64,000 nucleotides of DNA from Favolaschia claudopus (taxonomy: Eukaryota > Basidiomycota > Agaricomycetes > Agaricales > Mycenaceae): contig JAWWNJ010000079.1 in assembly GCA_037176885.1 (NCBI GenBank), positions 806,001 through 870,000 of the forward strand, in the 5' to 3' direction. The position numbers and the translations under genes were made by a program. This document shows, piece by piece, positions 44,717 to 57,700 of the stretch. Each line of letters opens with the position of its first letter. Position 1 is the first letter of the stretch. The notes beneath the pieces are model-generated. The model made no database searches. It was not told where the DNA came from and saw only the letters and a program-made list of their open reading frames with translations.

Positions 44717-47700
44717 CCTCTTCCTTTCCACCTTCTCCGTCCGCCGTCTGAAACTTCGATGTCTCTTCTTCTCTTGGTCTGCTGGAGCTCGTATCGCCGC
44801 ATTCCTCTGGACTAGCTTTGTACAAGCTTTACCTCAAGTTGTCTCAAGTGTAAAGAGCGCATTTTGAAACTCAAAATCCGAAGCTTCAAGTTACGATTCG
44901 TGCGACTCGGAGTGAATCAACCATGAGGCTCCGAGAGAGACGTATCCAAGTGTACGTCGTCAGTCCGTTGCTCTGCGGTCCAAATGCCTGATCGCAATGT
45001 GTACAGGATCGTCGTCGGCGAACGTCGTTTCTCGCGGTGTAAAGAGTGCCGCGGCTTGGCAAGTGAGACTGCTATGAGAGACCGGGGACAGACAATCATG
45101 TATATTGTCAGCCCATTGCATTGTCTAGTTTGCAAAATTTAATCCTTACATGTAGAGTTTCGCTGGCCAGCAAACGCCAATCGGTCCGCGTAAAATCTGT
45201 CCCTCTGCCTCGCTACGCTCCACGCAATCCATGGTGTTTGCTTCATACTCCTCTTCCAGGTCACAACGCGACCGCTTCCTGAGAATCATCCCGCTTAATA
45301 GGGCCTCGTCTCCAATACCCTCGAGAATCCAGAGTGGCGACGAACTGCTCACTTCTGTATCCCAAATCTTGGTTCGACGATACACCCCCATCTCGTCTCT
45401 TCGACACCCCAACTCTCTCACCTCAACCCAATTCCTTTGTCGACCGCTTCCTCCCCGCCCACTCCCTGATCTTGAGCGACGTACTGCCGCCTTCCCCAAG
45501 TAGGCAAGCTTGGACGACGTCCGTCCGCTTCGTTGCCGTCTCCTCAGCCGACGCGCACCACTAGTCGGGCATGTAATCCTCGGCTCGGCTTTGGTCAAAG
45601 CTTGGGGCACCCCAAATCTTCAAGCTTCAAGGGGTCGACACCGCCCCAGCAACGCCGCCCTCGATCTATTGATCCTGCTCTCCTCTCAAGTCCATACACA
45701 CGGTCAGCACCGTCGGTGCCTCGCGTCCTCGCTCAATCACCACCCCTCGCTGGCATAACCCCAAATAGATTCTCGCAGCCTCTCGCTCGTCGACGGTCTC
45801 CTCCTCGCCCACCCTACTCATCCATGGATAGCGCATGCGTCGGTTGCCGTTCACCGCCCTCTCCTCGGCCAGCGCATACCGCCGCTCCCGCCTTCGACAT
45901 TTGTCTTCCGTTGTGGCGAATGCGCAGCAGCTGTCGCCCTCCTCGCTGAACGACGGCAAGCCTTCAATGGCTCGCGGGCGCGCGTTACCTACCGTTTCTC
46001 CGCGTCGTCCACCGGCAATCCAATCAAGCACTCTAGTCACCCTCGAATCTACGCGCCATCAGCACCCCCGTCGTCGCCCCTCGCCCAAACGCCCGCCTAC
46101 CGCTGGCTTGCGATAATCAAACGGTGTCTTGCGCGTTCTTTTCTCCCTCACCGCCACGACACACTCCTGTCCCCTCCCGCGCCTCAATCATTGAATCAAC
46201 CCCTAACTCTCCCGCCGCCCCGCGCACCGTCTCGCCCGTCCCGCTCTATTTTTCAATTTTTCATGTCCTGTGTCCACGCGCTTGTCTCTTCATCGCGACG
46301 TCATGGACGCCGGACGCGGATAATGCAGTCTGATGGGACTTTTGGATTCAGAGCGGTTTGAATAGCGACGAGAGGTTCGGCGTCGGCGTTTGCAATCGGT
46401 GGCGACGGCGCTGTTGGTGAAGAAGGGTGGGTGGAGTTGGTGGAGAGGAGGTGTGGCAGACAACACGTTGCTCTAGAGACGAGTGGGCGCATAGATAGAT
46501 GCCTCGATGAACAAGGACAATCTACTTCGGATTTGATTCCGTTTTCATACATAGTCCTAAATGCAGGTAGAATTGGTACGTTTGCTTGTAGAGTAGGAAA
46601 TAACAAAGTTAAGAAGTTATGGAATGTATGGAATGGAGCGACCGCTGCAGAGGAAAGGATAGTACGAAGCGAGACTGAGTAGAAAAAGACCGAGGGCACG
46701 TAACGTCCGGGTTGAGAAAGAAGCCAGGATGAACGAGAGGATGACCCAGCGACGTCCAGATCGCCAACCCTGCGCAGCAGTTTCAGACCTCCGGATTCAG
46801 GCCGATTGGATGACTTGCCTCGTCAATCGGACGCCTTATACTCGAGTCGGAGGCCTTATACGACCACCAGCAACACCGCGAGGTGGTCTTCATGTCCGTG
46901 TCGTGTGTGGGGAACAGCCTTCTGCCGGTGCATCGATCGCTGTAACAATCGGAACAGAATCAGATCCAAGTTCGAGAACGAGGAGACAAAGATATGCGAA
47001 GGGTCGACGACACATACGGTTTGCAGTGCTGTGTCTGTGGGCGGAGATGGCGACGGCGTTCTTCACAAGCATCTCGGGAGGCGGGATTGGCGGCTTGTCC
47101 ATACGCCACGCCATGTCTCGTTTCAAACATCCGCATGGAATCGAGCTTCGTACCGGCGACGGCAACAGGAAACGTTGCGGGAGGAAAACAACGCAGGGAA
47201 AGTATATTGCAGGTGCTTGATCGCTTTGAGACTGTGTCAGCTTTCCTAGTGTCGCCTTGGCTCCGGGGGTTCTTGATAATGACAAACGCGGATTGACGGA
47301 TCGGCGAGGATTGACTTGAGGAGGTAAAGAGGAGCTTGGAGAGATTCGAACGTGAGGCCATAGTTGTCGAGGCAGGTCTATGTACGATCTATGCAGCCCG
47401 GTGAGAAAGAATGGGTCATTATGGATGACAATGCATGGATAGAGGCAGACGTACCTGACAACTACGTTGCTCGTTTGCTCGTCAAAGAGCACTTTGATAT
47501 CGTCGACCACGACGACAACAGTGCAACACACTAGACATCGTTCTGAAGAGGCGGCGGCAGGTTTGAGGCGGGTGAATGGATGGCGCGATTGATGCCCTGT
47601 GCCTTGGATAGCGAAAATGCGCGCGTGTGTAAGTCGAATAGATATTGAGATTGAGAGCAGGGCGGTCTATAGACTTGACATGCGAGGGAGAGCGATGAAG

Positions 47701-47920
47701 AAGTGCTTGACGGTCTTGAGGGGAAAAGCTTGAGGGAAGAGGAGAGACATTGGAAAGCGGGGGTGCACTTGGTTTTGAACGAATAGGGAGGGCGGTGAGG
47801 ATGGGCGTCCACACCCGGTACGCAGAAGATGAGAGAGAAAAGAGTGCGTCGGAAGGGAGGAAGAGAGTGAGTACCGTGAATAGAGTATGATCTGCGGAGA
47901 TTGAGATCGAGTCGTCGTCA
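44717..47920. repeat. Duplication block R, copy A
   Basis: Colinear with 61240-64000. Identity is high over 44.72-46.1 kb (for example CCGTCTGAAACTTCGATGTC at both starts), then lower with small indels to the shared GATCTGCGGAGATTGAGATC near 47895 / 63974. No intact gene is visible. A 60-80 codon frame with two CxxC pairs near 44.95-45.14 kb is preserved in both copies but shifted by a 2-nt change in copy A. The rest is CT/GA-rich sequence with many meaningless frames. Confidence 0.8.
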
Positions 47921-50900
47921 TCCGTCTTGACCAAGGAACCTCTATGTCGCATTGGGTCCCCGTTCCAAGAAAGTAACGCTGAGGCAAGTTTGACTGGGGT
48001 ACAGGTTTGTTAGATGTAGAAATCATACACATCATAGACAGTGCACCATATCGATAGGCCAAAGTGTATCCAATACTTCAGGGGAGTTCTTGAAGAGACT
48101 CGTTGTGGGTGGCTGAGGAGTCGCTTGAGGTTCACACAAGGAGGGCAGTGGTGCATGGACCGCGGGGGTACTGGAGGTCGTACAGGAGAAGGCGGCGACG
48201 ACATGTATTGCATCGCAAAGTCGCCGATCGTCGTAGCAAGCAAAAACGAGAGAGATTCGAACCGCAATATAAAACAATACGGATGGCTTCTCCAAGAAAA
48301 GAAGAGGAAAGGCATAGAGCGACTCTTAGTATGCTGGACGACGAGTCGACGTTGGTCCAGATTGTTTGTGGGGTGGCAGTGCACGCAAGCACAAACTTGA
48401 GAATCAGAATGTTCATGGAAACCGAGGCGCGCTCTTGAGCGAGTTCACAGTGATTTGAAGGCTTTGTACGACGGGAGCTGGATTATCGTCCGGAGTGCCA
48501 GGGCGAACGGAGGAGTGAAAGGAAAAGGGAAAGAGATGCTCAGTTTTAGGGTTAGGGTTGTCCACTCCTTCGTCCCAACGGTCATGTTCCCCGCATCGAG
48601 TCGTCGACTGAGTAGCTTGCTGTACCGCTGAGGGACGACGACAAACCTAAACCTGCTTTCACTAGTATTCTCGTCGGCAACTACGTGGCCGCAAGAGCCT
48701 TAAAAGATGTACCGCGCGTTCTTTTCGTGTTCTTCCCAACTCCTCCGACAACTTCGACTGTATTCTGCGTGCTGTCCAAAGTCCTCAACGATTATTTGAC
48801 ACGTCGCTTCCTCTAGAGCTCTTCCTCCTCTAAATCCACTCCCAACCTCATCGCATCCCAATGATCCCATACGCCTCACTCGACGCTTTCGCCAGGGCCT
48901 GATCTTCTTTCCTCTCGTCCTCAAACCTCACAGACATAGAATTGCGTCTCATTCTTGCTTCCTTGTACTAAAGCTCCTCCAATTTGTCCTTCGGCATCCC
49001 CACACACGCCAGCTGGAACCGAAGGAATCCACTGCGATTCGATTCGCTCAATCACTCAGGTCGCACTCAAACCCACCCCCATCAACAACACCCCGTTATC
49101 GCGCGCTGCCGCTAGACCAACATCGCCGGCTTTGCGTAAGGTGGATCGGTGTCTGTCTCGTTCTTCGCCTCCACTGCTGCCACGCCGCACTTATCTCCAT
49201 CACCCGCATTGCCCGCAAGTCAGCCATGCCAGGCTCAACCTTTCCGACCCCGGCCGTCTCACGTTATGTCTCTACACTTTCTGCACTACGCTCTTCGTTC
49301 TACCTCGTCTCAACCGAGCATCTCACGGTCGTCGTCCCTTCGCCCCTCCCGCTCTCTGCGGCCGCATGCGGACGACGCAGCGTTCACCCTATCCGCGCCT
49401 ACTCAGTACGACCTCCACCCTCGCTCGTCTTCCTCCTCGGCGCGTCTCAATCCCCGCCTCGTCTCCCTCTTCCGCAAGGACGCCGGTGCGCTCATCGCTC
49501 GCACATCACTCTCGCCAAGCCCTCTCTCAACCAAGAAAGGGGCTCGCTCCTTTCGGCGTTCTCGCATTCCCCGCCAACCCCGCGCCGCTTTCACCTCCCC
49601 TTCTCCGTCTCACAGATACATCTCACCTAATGAACTTCTCATCGCCGCACCTCGAATCCAAACCACTCGCCATATCTCCGCCCTCACGCTTGCCTATTTG
49701 TACGCGCGCAGTCGCCGTCGACTCATAGCAACATCTTCGTCCACAAGTTTCTCAGCCAATACATTCCGACACCGTGTACATGCGACTTCTGCATCGAGGT
49801 AGTGCGGTCGCGCGACGCAGAGGGAGAATGTGGGGTTGAGAGTGTCCTCGAGGGGTCAAATCGTCGGGAGGATGGAGGCGGACGATGAAGAGTAGCCATG
49901 AGGTTTCTGCGTCGGCGAAGGTCGGCGATCGCTCGTGACGGTGTTGTTGGAGCAGCGTGGGGGAATTCAGATGTGCTGTTGATTAGGGTTGGGTGGAAAG
50001 GCGGGCGGGCAAGGTCGGTGCTTGTTCGCTCTCGGTGCGGATGCCTTGCGTTTCGACGTTCGCGCACAATTCAATTTGATCCAAATTCAGTCAGTGTTTA
50101 CTGTACATCTACGTTTGTACGAAGTATCAGCATAAAATCTATGGGGTTATTCTACAGTATCGCAAGAGGATGTCGAGTGAGGGATCCAAGATAGCGAGCG
50201 CAGAAATAAAGACTACGTCGAGGAACGAATATGTCAAGATCGACATAGGAATGCAAGCCGAAACGAGGCAGCTACACCCTGGCGTCGCAGGCTTGGACGA
50301 CTTGAAAATGGTGAATTTAGGGGGGCGGCAGGTATATCTTCCTCGTTCGAGTCAGACGACAGATAGGCCAGCAGTGGCAGGGAAACGGGGGGAAGCCGCG
50401 CGTGACGGGTGGCGAATGAGGGCTCGGAATGAGGTGAGGTGAATTTGAGGACTGTATCGCAGGTCAGCGTTAGGGTAAGTACATAGGGCCGCATACGAGC
50501 GAGGCCAAACGCACCTTTTTTCAGATTCCTCTCTGGCGATTCGCAGGGTGACCTCGTTTTGAGGAGTGGGCAGGGTGAGCCGTAGTTATACGTGCCTGCG
50601 TCGTGATATAGCTGACAGCCGTCGGTTTTGCGGGGAACGAGCTTGACCTTGGGCCTTGGCCGTTGACGAGCAGGGGATTTCGCATATGTACCACACCGAG
50701 TCCGTCCATATCGTGTCAAGCAGGATTCATGGAAGCAGCATTGAAAGATGACGGCGCGGGGCACGAAGGCGAAGACGATGTGCGTGTAGAGAGGGTATCG
50801 TGAGCGCTTGACGGCGGAGGCGGAGGCAGACAACTGGGCTCCGGGGAATCCCGATCACGACTCGGACAGACGCTCGCTATTGACGCATCGGCGAGGATTG

Positions 50901-51083
50901 ACTTTGTATGCAACGAGCCGGTGAGAACGAGGAAATGACGAGAGCTTTGAGTGTGTTCTCCAAGAAACGACGGGTTTGTCCCGTCAAGCTGTCTTTGCAT
51001 CCGATTGCGGCGAGGCGTGGACGAAGAGATTCGAGTGAGGTAGGAGCGGGTGGATGAAGACGCCGACGGCTGTCTTGGAAGGA
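47921..51083. other. Decayed CT/GA-rich region between the two duplication units
   Basis: No gene is supported. A telomere-like TTTTAGGGTTAGGGTTG lies at 48544-48560. Fragments here (for example around 50815-50915) resemble parts of 24.9-25.1, 47.28 and 63.70 kb (GATCGGCGAG(G/A)ATTGA). One old sequence has therefore been copied several times. Long frames such as 48955-49728 (+) are Ser/Arg/Pro-rich low-complexity and are not taken as genes. Confidence 0.4.
48544..48560 (+). repeat. Short telomere-like motif
   Basis: Contains TTAGGGTTAGGG, two telomere-type units, with no further repetition. Confidence 0.5.
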
Positions 51084-54000
51084 TGGGTTGGCGGGAGTGT
51101 TCCGACGAATCATACTCATAGTCGGAAAGGACTTGAGAATTGGGAGATAACAAAACACAATATACCAAAGCTCGCCGTTGATATCGATATATCGTCCGTG
51201 AGCCGTGAGGGAACAATAGCCAAATAGTTGGCTAGATTCGGGCTACTCCCTGATGAAAATGCGCGATAAATGAGGGGCGTAGGGTTGCGAGGACCGGACG
51301 CACCGCTGTAGAAGTCCTGTATCGGGTCAGATAGTCAGAGGTTCTTCCGCAAGCATGTAGTTGGGGATGGTTTGGAGTTGGCGACCGCCACGAGAGAATG
51401 CGACGCCAGGCAAGAATCGGCTGTAGTGTCGATGCATGTTGTTAACGTTCTTGCACAAAACTTTCTCCTGCGAGGATTCAGACACAGCCCGTGGTGCAGC
51501 GTTTCTCTTCGATTCCTGACTGCGAACTGAAACGTTCTTGGAGATGTTGCAAGCTCAAGTTGAGTTCAAGTTTGACCAAACTTATCAGTAAAACTACATG
51601 TTCGTCTTTGACGTCTTTCGCGTCTTGGGCAAGACGCCAAAGACGTCAAAGACGGATTTTTGGTCAAGACGGACGTCTTTCGCTAAGTAGATCCATTTGT
51701 CTTAGATAAGACATCCGTCTTGACCAAGACCTCAAAGACGTACCACATCTTTCCCAAGCACCCCACAAGGACTTGAAAGACCACTCAAAAGACTTATATT
51801 CCATCGAAAGATAGGTCAAATGAGATATATTACTAATAGTTACAACGCATTCAGGAACATACATAACTACTGCTACAAGGGCTTACCTCGGGCAGCCGCC
51901 ACATGCCGGCATGAGAGCGAACGGAAGTAGGGGGAGGCGGACAGGGTGGTATAAGGAGGGACGGGACGACACGGCACATTGCGGGAGCAAGGGAAGGCGT
52001 CTGGGCATACATAGACTGTCGGATGACTCGAAGGAAATCTTGATGCGGGTTCCGTGGCCGTGCGTGGGCACCGACGTGATGTAGGGGCAGGATCGGGAGG
52101 GGGGGACAATGCGTTGTGGGGCTATGGTCTGTGTGAGTGTGGGAAGGGGAGGAGAGTGAAAGAGAACGAATGCTCACCTCCAACCCAGTCTTAAAGCTAG
52201 AAGCAAAAGGAACCACTCATTGCCACGTTTTGACGACTGTCGAACGTCTTGGGCCTTGGAGAGTTGATGATGCGAGGACTTGAGGGGAACAACTTGCGAT
52301 CTCAAGGACGTCTGGAGCTTGAGGGTCTTGAGGGGGAAGGAATTGACATTGAAAGAAACTTGAGGAGAGAGTATCTTGGGGATTTGCAGCTATGTACTTC
52401 AGCCCGGAGCCCGGCGACATTTGAGGAGAGACGTAGAGGAAGGAGGAGCCTTGCAGAGGTCCTTGATGTGAGGTAGCTCGATTTGTTCGTCGAGAGAAAG
52501 CGGGCGAGAGCAGTGGAGAGCTTTTGCAGCGGTAGGAAGTGGGCGAGGAGGGAGGGGGAGGCGGAGAAGGTGGTGGGGGAAGACAAGAGGCAACGAACCA
52601 TTTGATCCCGTTGCCAAATCACGCTATATGTCACAGATTGTCACAGGTGTGGTAATGACTCGTCATGATCATCAGTCGGAGTTTGAATGACTTGTGCTTT
52701 TTACGACGATGCCCGTACAATGCCCGCCCTCGACAACAAGAACCCTGTGGACTATTCACCTCGGAATCAGCCGGAAATCTCTTAGAAAGTACTTTACCCG
52801 GCTCTACACCCGGAATAAACACAACAAATAATGTGCGCATCTGCAAGACGTCTGTGTGCTTGCAAGACCGGATCCCAAGACAAAGACGCCGAAAGACACG
52901 ATTTCAAAGACGAAAGACGAACTGCCCAAGACAAAGTTGGTCAAAGACCTTTTTCAAAGACGTAAGATGCCAAAGACATATGTGTAGTTTTACTGATGCT
53001 TGAGTCAAGGTTGTCCAACATTTTTGTTTGGCGGCCTGTACATACGTTCGTTGTAATCGTTCTCGACCGATACCTTGAAGTGTTTCTGCCCATAGCTCAC
53101 TATTGCCTTGCCGCTCGACGCAGTCAGAAGTCTCGAGGAAGACGGAGGGAGGTGATCAACGTGCGTGGCGATGTCAAGCAGCTTCGGCAGTCTCCGGCAG
53201 ATTCCCGCCACAACTTGTTACTTGGCTACAAGCTACAACGTCGACCTCACAGGCAGGGCCCCAGATATCTCAAAACACACTGAATTCTTCTCATCTCCAG
53301 TCTTCAGTTTCTACATGAAATTTTTGACGCAGCGACGCTCGTATTGGTCGGGGAAATTCTCACCCTCGTCAACGCCCGCGCTCATTCGCCTCCTTGACTC
53401 TTATCCACTCGCCGCGCAGCTCGAATGGCGGTCCGCTCTAGATCCAGGTCGCAAACCGTCAACATGCGCTCAATTCCAAATTCAAATCGCTTCTCGTCGC
53501 CTGAAGTCTCCTGCAGGTTCCAAGTCCGAACGGTACAGACCGCAATTTACGAACGCGTGGAACGTGCTATCAAAGTAAGGGCAGGCGAGGCGAGACGTGC
53601 ACTGGGTATAATGTGGTGCGTCGTGATAAATAATCAATTCTTTGCCAGCTTTCTCCAGCGCGAGAGCTCTGCCGTCGAAGCTCACACGCTCCATCCCGTT
53701 TCGCGACGCGATATACCACCAGAGCAATCTTCATCTTCCCGTTCTTTCTGCCCGGTACTTTTTTGGACTGAGACCTCAAAGTGTTCACACACGCTCTGAC
53801 TCCGAACCTGCCCAAATCGACCTCTCCGTTCCGTGACGCCGTGTGCTGGGTCACTTCGGTTTCGCCCTCGATATCGCCACGTCATCCGCGAGGCACTGAT
53901 ACATCCCTCTCACTCATCGAGGGAGTGTTGCCTAGTGTTGCCCCAACGCCCCCTCCACGTGTAATCTGTGGTGCATTGAGTGTGGACCCGCTTTTCCTTT

Positions 54001-54100
54001 CTCGCGCATTATGACATCTATATCGTCGCCGCGAGGTCGCTCTCGACCCTCCCCTCTGCCGGTCTTTCCGAGTGCGCGTCAAAGCCACCGTCCAACTCGC
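51084..54100. repeat. Duplication block L, copy B
   Basis: Counterpart of 22400-24300 (landmarks listed there), extended by the 1.4-kb element at 51586-52995. No intact gene is visible. The block ends shortly before the promoter of NLR copy B. Confidence 0.75.
51586..52995. mobile_element. 1.4-kb element with CAGTAAAACTACA ends and AAGACG repeats
   Basis: CAGTAAAACTACA at 51586-51598 is inverted at 52983-52995. Both subterminal zones, about 51.60-51.78 and 52.85-52.98 kb, are packed with AAGACG / CGTCTT hexamers, more than a dozen on each side. No transposase is visible, and the 1.1-kb core holds only short frames. The matching place in copy A (about 22.93 kb) lacks it, so it inserted after the duplication. 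The target duplication is unclear (AT on both sides at most). Clustered subterminal hexamers recall hAT or Mutator-like elements, so the class is uncertain. Confidence 0.72.
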
Positions 54101-54761
54101 CACTTGTTTAGGGCTCCTATGAATATATATATGCTTTTCCTCTGCCCCTTTCACCTCAGTGCTGCCCTTACCCTCAATCATCATCCCTTCCGCCTGTCGA
54201 CTTGACTTCTTCTCGCTGCACGGCTCTAGTAGTCTTCTTTGTCAAACATCCGCACTTTTGAGTCCTGTACGACAGACATGGGTTTCGCTTCCGTCGCGTC
54301 GGCGTCAACATGCAAATCGCCTGATGAGTACATCCAGCAAAAATATTTGTGCGATGCAACTGAAATGCTCCAAAATCTAAGGCGTATGGGATGCGGGTGT
54401 GATAGATGCGCGGGTTGCCTTCTTCTGGAAGGCCTGCTTCCTCGTGTCCCTACTTGTCTGTGGCAGGTATTTTTGTCTGATACAGTGAGGGGCAAAGTCA
54501 TCCCGATTTCGGTGCTTTTGTTCCTGCACGCTGCATGAACGGTGAACAGTGCCATCAGGATGGCGCGCCAAAGTCCGAGCCAGTGGAAAACGCAAGCACA
54601 TCCCGATACAGTTTACCTTCGATGTGCTTCATGCATAGCGTCCGATCCGCTTGATATGAGCTTGGGTCGTGGCCAAGGGCATGTGGGGGCAACATTGTAA
54701 AGTGCTAGTGCACCACTCTTGCTCCCTACTCGCATCTCCCACCCACACCCCTGGCAGAAAA
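54101..54761. other. Promoter region of NLR copy B
   Basis: No gene is supported. The frames at 54226-54601 overlap on both strands without recognisable domains. The interval is much shorter than the equivalent upstream of copy A (24.3-27.1 kb). Confidence 0.4.
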
Positions 54762-57700
54762 ATGGAATCTGGACAACACATCACTATTCAAACCATCCAT
54801 GGTATAGCCTCCCTTGGTACTCTTTTCTCATATTGAACTCCAGCTGTAGGTGGTACAGGAGGGGCAGGAGGCTCCGGTGGGAGTGGGGGTGGAGGGTCTG
54901 GTGGCACCGGTGAAGCACCACAATTCCATATATCTGGTACAAGTCACTGGAATGTCCGCCCCGGTAAGCTTAACATGTGTTACTTGGAATGAGTTGAGTT
55001 GTGATACTTGGCAGGAGTAGCTTCAGAAACTGTGTTCTCACCTGCATCGAAACCCAAGCAACGGAAACTTTGTCCGCTTCCGGTGCCCTCTTTTACAGGG
55101 CGCCAAGAGACCCTTCAGGAAATCCATCAATACTTTGGTCAAGCTCAAGGAACTAGGCTTGTCTTTATCCTGCATGGGCTTGGTGGCTCTGGAAAAAGTC
55201 AGCTTGCGTTCAAATATGTGCAAGAGGCACAGGACAAAAACCGGTATACCAATATTTGTATTCTCTTTCTCATTCTTACATATACTTCAAAGGTTTTCTG
55301 ATGTATTTTTCATTGATGCTACCAGTGACCAGACCGCAGAAACAGACTTAAAATTACTTGCCCCCACTGCTGCTAAGGATGCTTCAGAAGCAGCTTTATC
55401 CTGGCTTGCAAGCAACCACAATGAATGGCTGATTGTATTTGACAATGCTGATGATGTTGGACTAGACATTGCCAAATTCTTTCCTCCTGGCACATTTGGT
55501 AGTATCTTGATCACAACTCGCAACCCACAACTCTCCATCCATGGAGTGGACTCTCCAGTATCGAATATGGCACTTGATGATGCCTCGAAGCTGCTTCTGA
55601 AACTAGCTGGCCGAAAAGCTGTAGAAGACAACAAGGAACAATTGGCTACAGCTATTGTCAAGGTAACTTACATCCTGACCAATAAGCTATACCCAAACTG
55701 AAAATCAAAATAGGAGCTTCATTGCTTTGCTCTAGCTGTTTCACAGGCAGGTGGATATATCAATGCCCGCGGAGATCTCAAGAGCTACCTGGCACTTTAC
55801 AAGAGCTCTTATGACAAACTGTTGCAGCGAAATGATATCCAGGGGCAAAGCCAATACAATAAAGCTGTATATGCAACCTGGAACCTAAGTTACAACAAGC
55901 TCAGCTCAGAAGGAAAATTACTATTGCAGATTTTTTCTTGCCTGCATCATCAGGGAATTGGAACAGAAATGTTTGAGAAGGCTTCTCTATCAGGCCTACA
56001 GATGGATGATCGTGATTTCCATGCCCAAGTAAACCAGGTCTTGGCTCAACTTGGGGGCAGTAATCAAACATGGGATGCATTGATTTTCAATGATATTGTT
56101 GGAGAGCTTCAGGCTTACTCCTTGGTTAAACAAAATTTGCATGATCTGTCTTTCAGTGTTCACCCCCTTGTTCAGCAGTGGAGTAATAATACCACCAAAC
56201 CTAATGTGGGCTTCATCCAGACATGTGTGCTGGCAATAATTGCCATGTCATATTATTTCAATGAAAGAGATCTCAAATATATAACTGCATTGTTGCATCA
56301 TATGACGAGATTGTCACAATTCCTCCCAAAGCCCATGGATCTCCAGATTAGTGTATGGTTAGCATATCTCGCTGCTCAGCAAGGCCGTTGGAGTGATTCA
56401 GAGATACTACATAGTACAGTGTTTGAGAGAAGAAAAAGCCTGTTGGGCAAGGAGCATCCAAACACGTTGAGCAGCATGAACAGCCTTGCATTGACATACA
56501 GTAACCTGGGCCAATGGAGGGATGCTGAGGGTCTTCAGGTCACAGTCCTTGAGGCTAGAAAAAGGCTTCTGGGAGAAGACCATTTAGACACTTTGCTTAG
56601 CATGAACAACCTTGCAGGCACTTACAGCAACCAAGGCCAGTGGAGCGATGCTGAGGAGCTTCAGGTCAAAGTGCTTGAGGCAAGGAAAAGGCTTCTCGGA
56701 GAGGAGCATCCCAACACTTTGACTAGCATGCGTAACCTTGCACGCACTCACAGCAACCAAGGCCGATGGACCTATGCTGAGGAGCTCGAGGTCAAAGTGC
56801 TTGAGGCAAGCAAAAGGCTTCTGGGAGAAGAGCATCACGACACTCTGCTTAGCATGAACAACCTTGCAAGAACTTACAGCGACCAAGGCCGATGGAGGGA
56901 TGCTGAGGAGCTTCAAGTCAAAGTGCTTGAGGCAAGCAAAAGGCTTCTGGGAAAAGAACATCCCGACACTCTGCTTAGCATGGGTAACCTTGCACGCACC
57001 TACAGTGACCAAGGCCGATGGAGGGATGCTGAGGAGCTTCAAGTCAAAGTGCTTGAGGCAAGCAAAAGGCTTCTGGGAGAAGAGCATCCCGACACTCTGC
57101 TTAGCATGGGTAACCTTGCACGCACTTACAGCAACCAAGGCCGATGGACCTATGCTGAGGAGCTTGAGGTCAAAGTGCTTGAGGCAAGCAAAAGGCTTCT
57201 AGGAGAAGACCATCCACACACTCTGCTTAGCATGAGCAACCTTGCACGCACTCACAGCGACCAGGGCCGATGGAGCGATGCTGAGGAGCTCGAGGTCAAA
57301 GTGCTTGAGGCAAGGAAAAGGCTTCTCGGAGAAGATCATCCAGCCACTTTGCGCACCATGAACAACCTTGCACGCACCTACAGTGACCAAGGCCGATGGA
57401 CCTATGCTGAGGAGCTTGAGATCAAAGTGCTTGAGGCAAGGAAAAGGCTTCTCGGAGAGCAGCATCCCAACACTTTGACTAGCATGGGTAACCTTGCACG
57501 CACTCACAGCAACCAAGGCCGATGGACCTATGCTGAGGAGCTCGAGGTCAAAGTGCTTGAGGCAAGGAAAAGGCTTCTCGGAGAAGATCATCCAGCCACT
57601 TTGCGCACCATGAACAACCTTGCACGCACCTACAGTGACCAAGGCCGATGGAGCGATGCTGAGGAGCTTGAGATCAAAGTGCTTGAGGCAAGCAAACGGC

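Noticed and set aside
45146..45610. 154-codon minus-strand ORF in block R (and its 61819-62148 counterpart)
   Set aside because: The frame is interrupted differently in the second copy and is Arg/Ser/Gly-rich without a domain. Conservation is explained by the recent duplication.
48955..49802. Long plus-strand ORFs of 257 and 217 codons
   Set aside because: The two overlap in different frames and are Ser/Arg/Pro-rich. This is expected in CT-rich DNA with few stops. No domain is visible.
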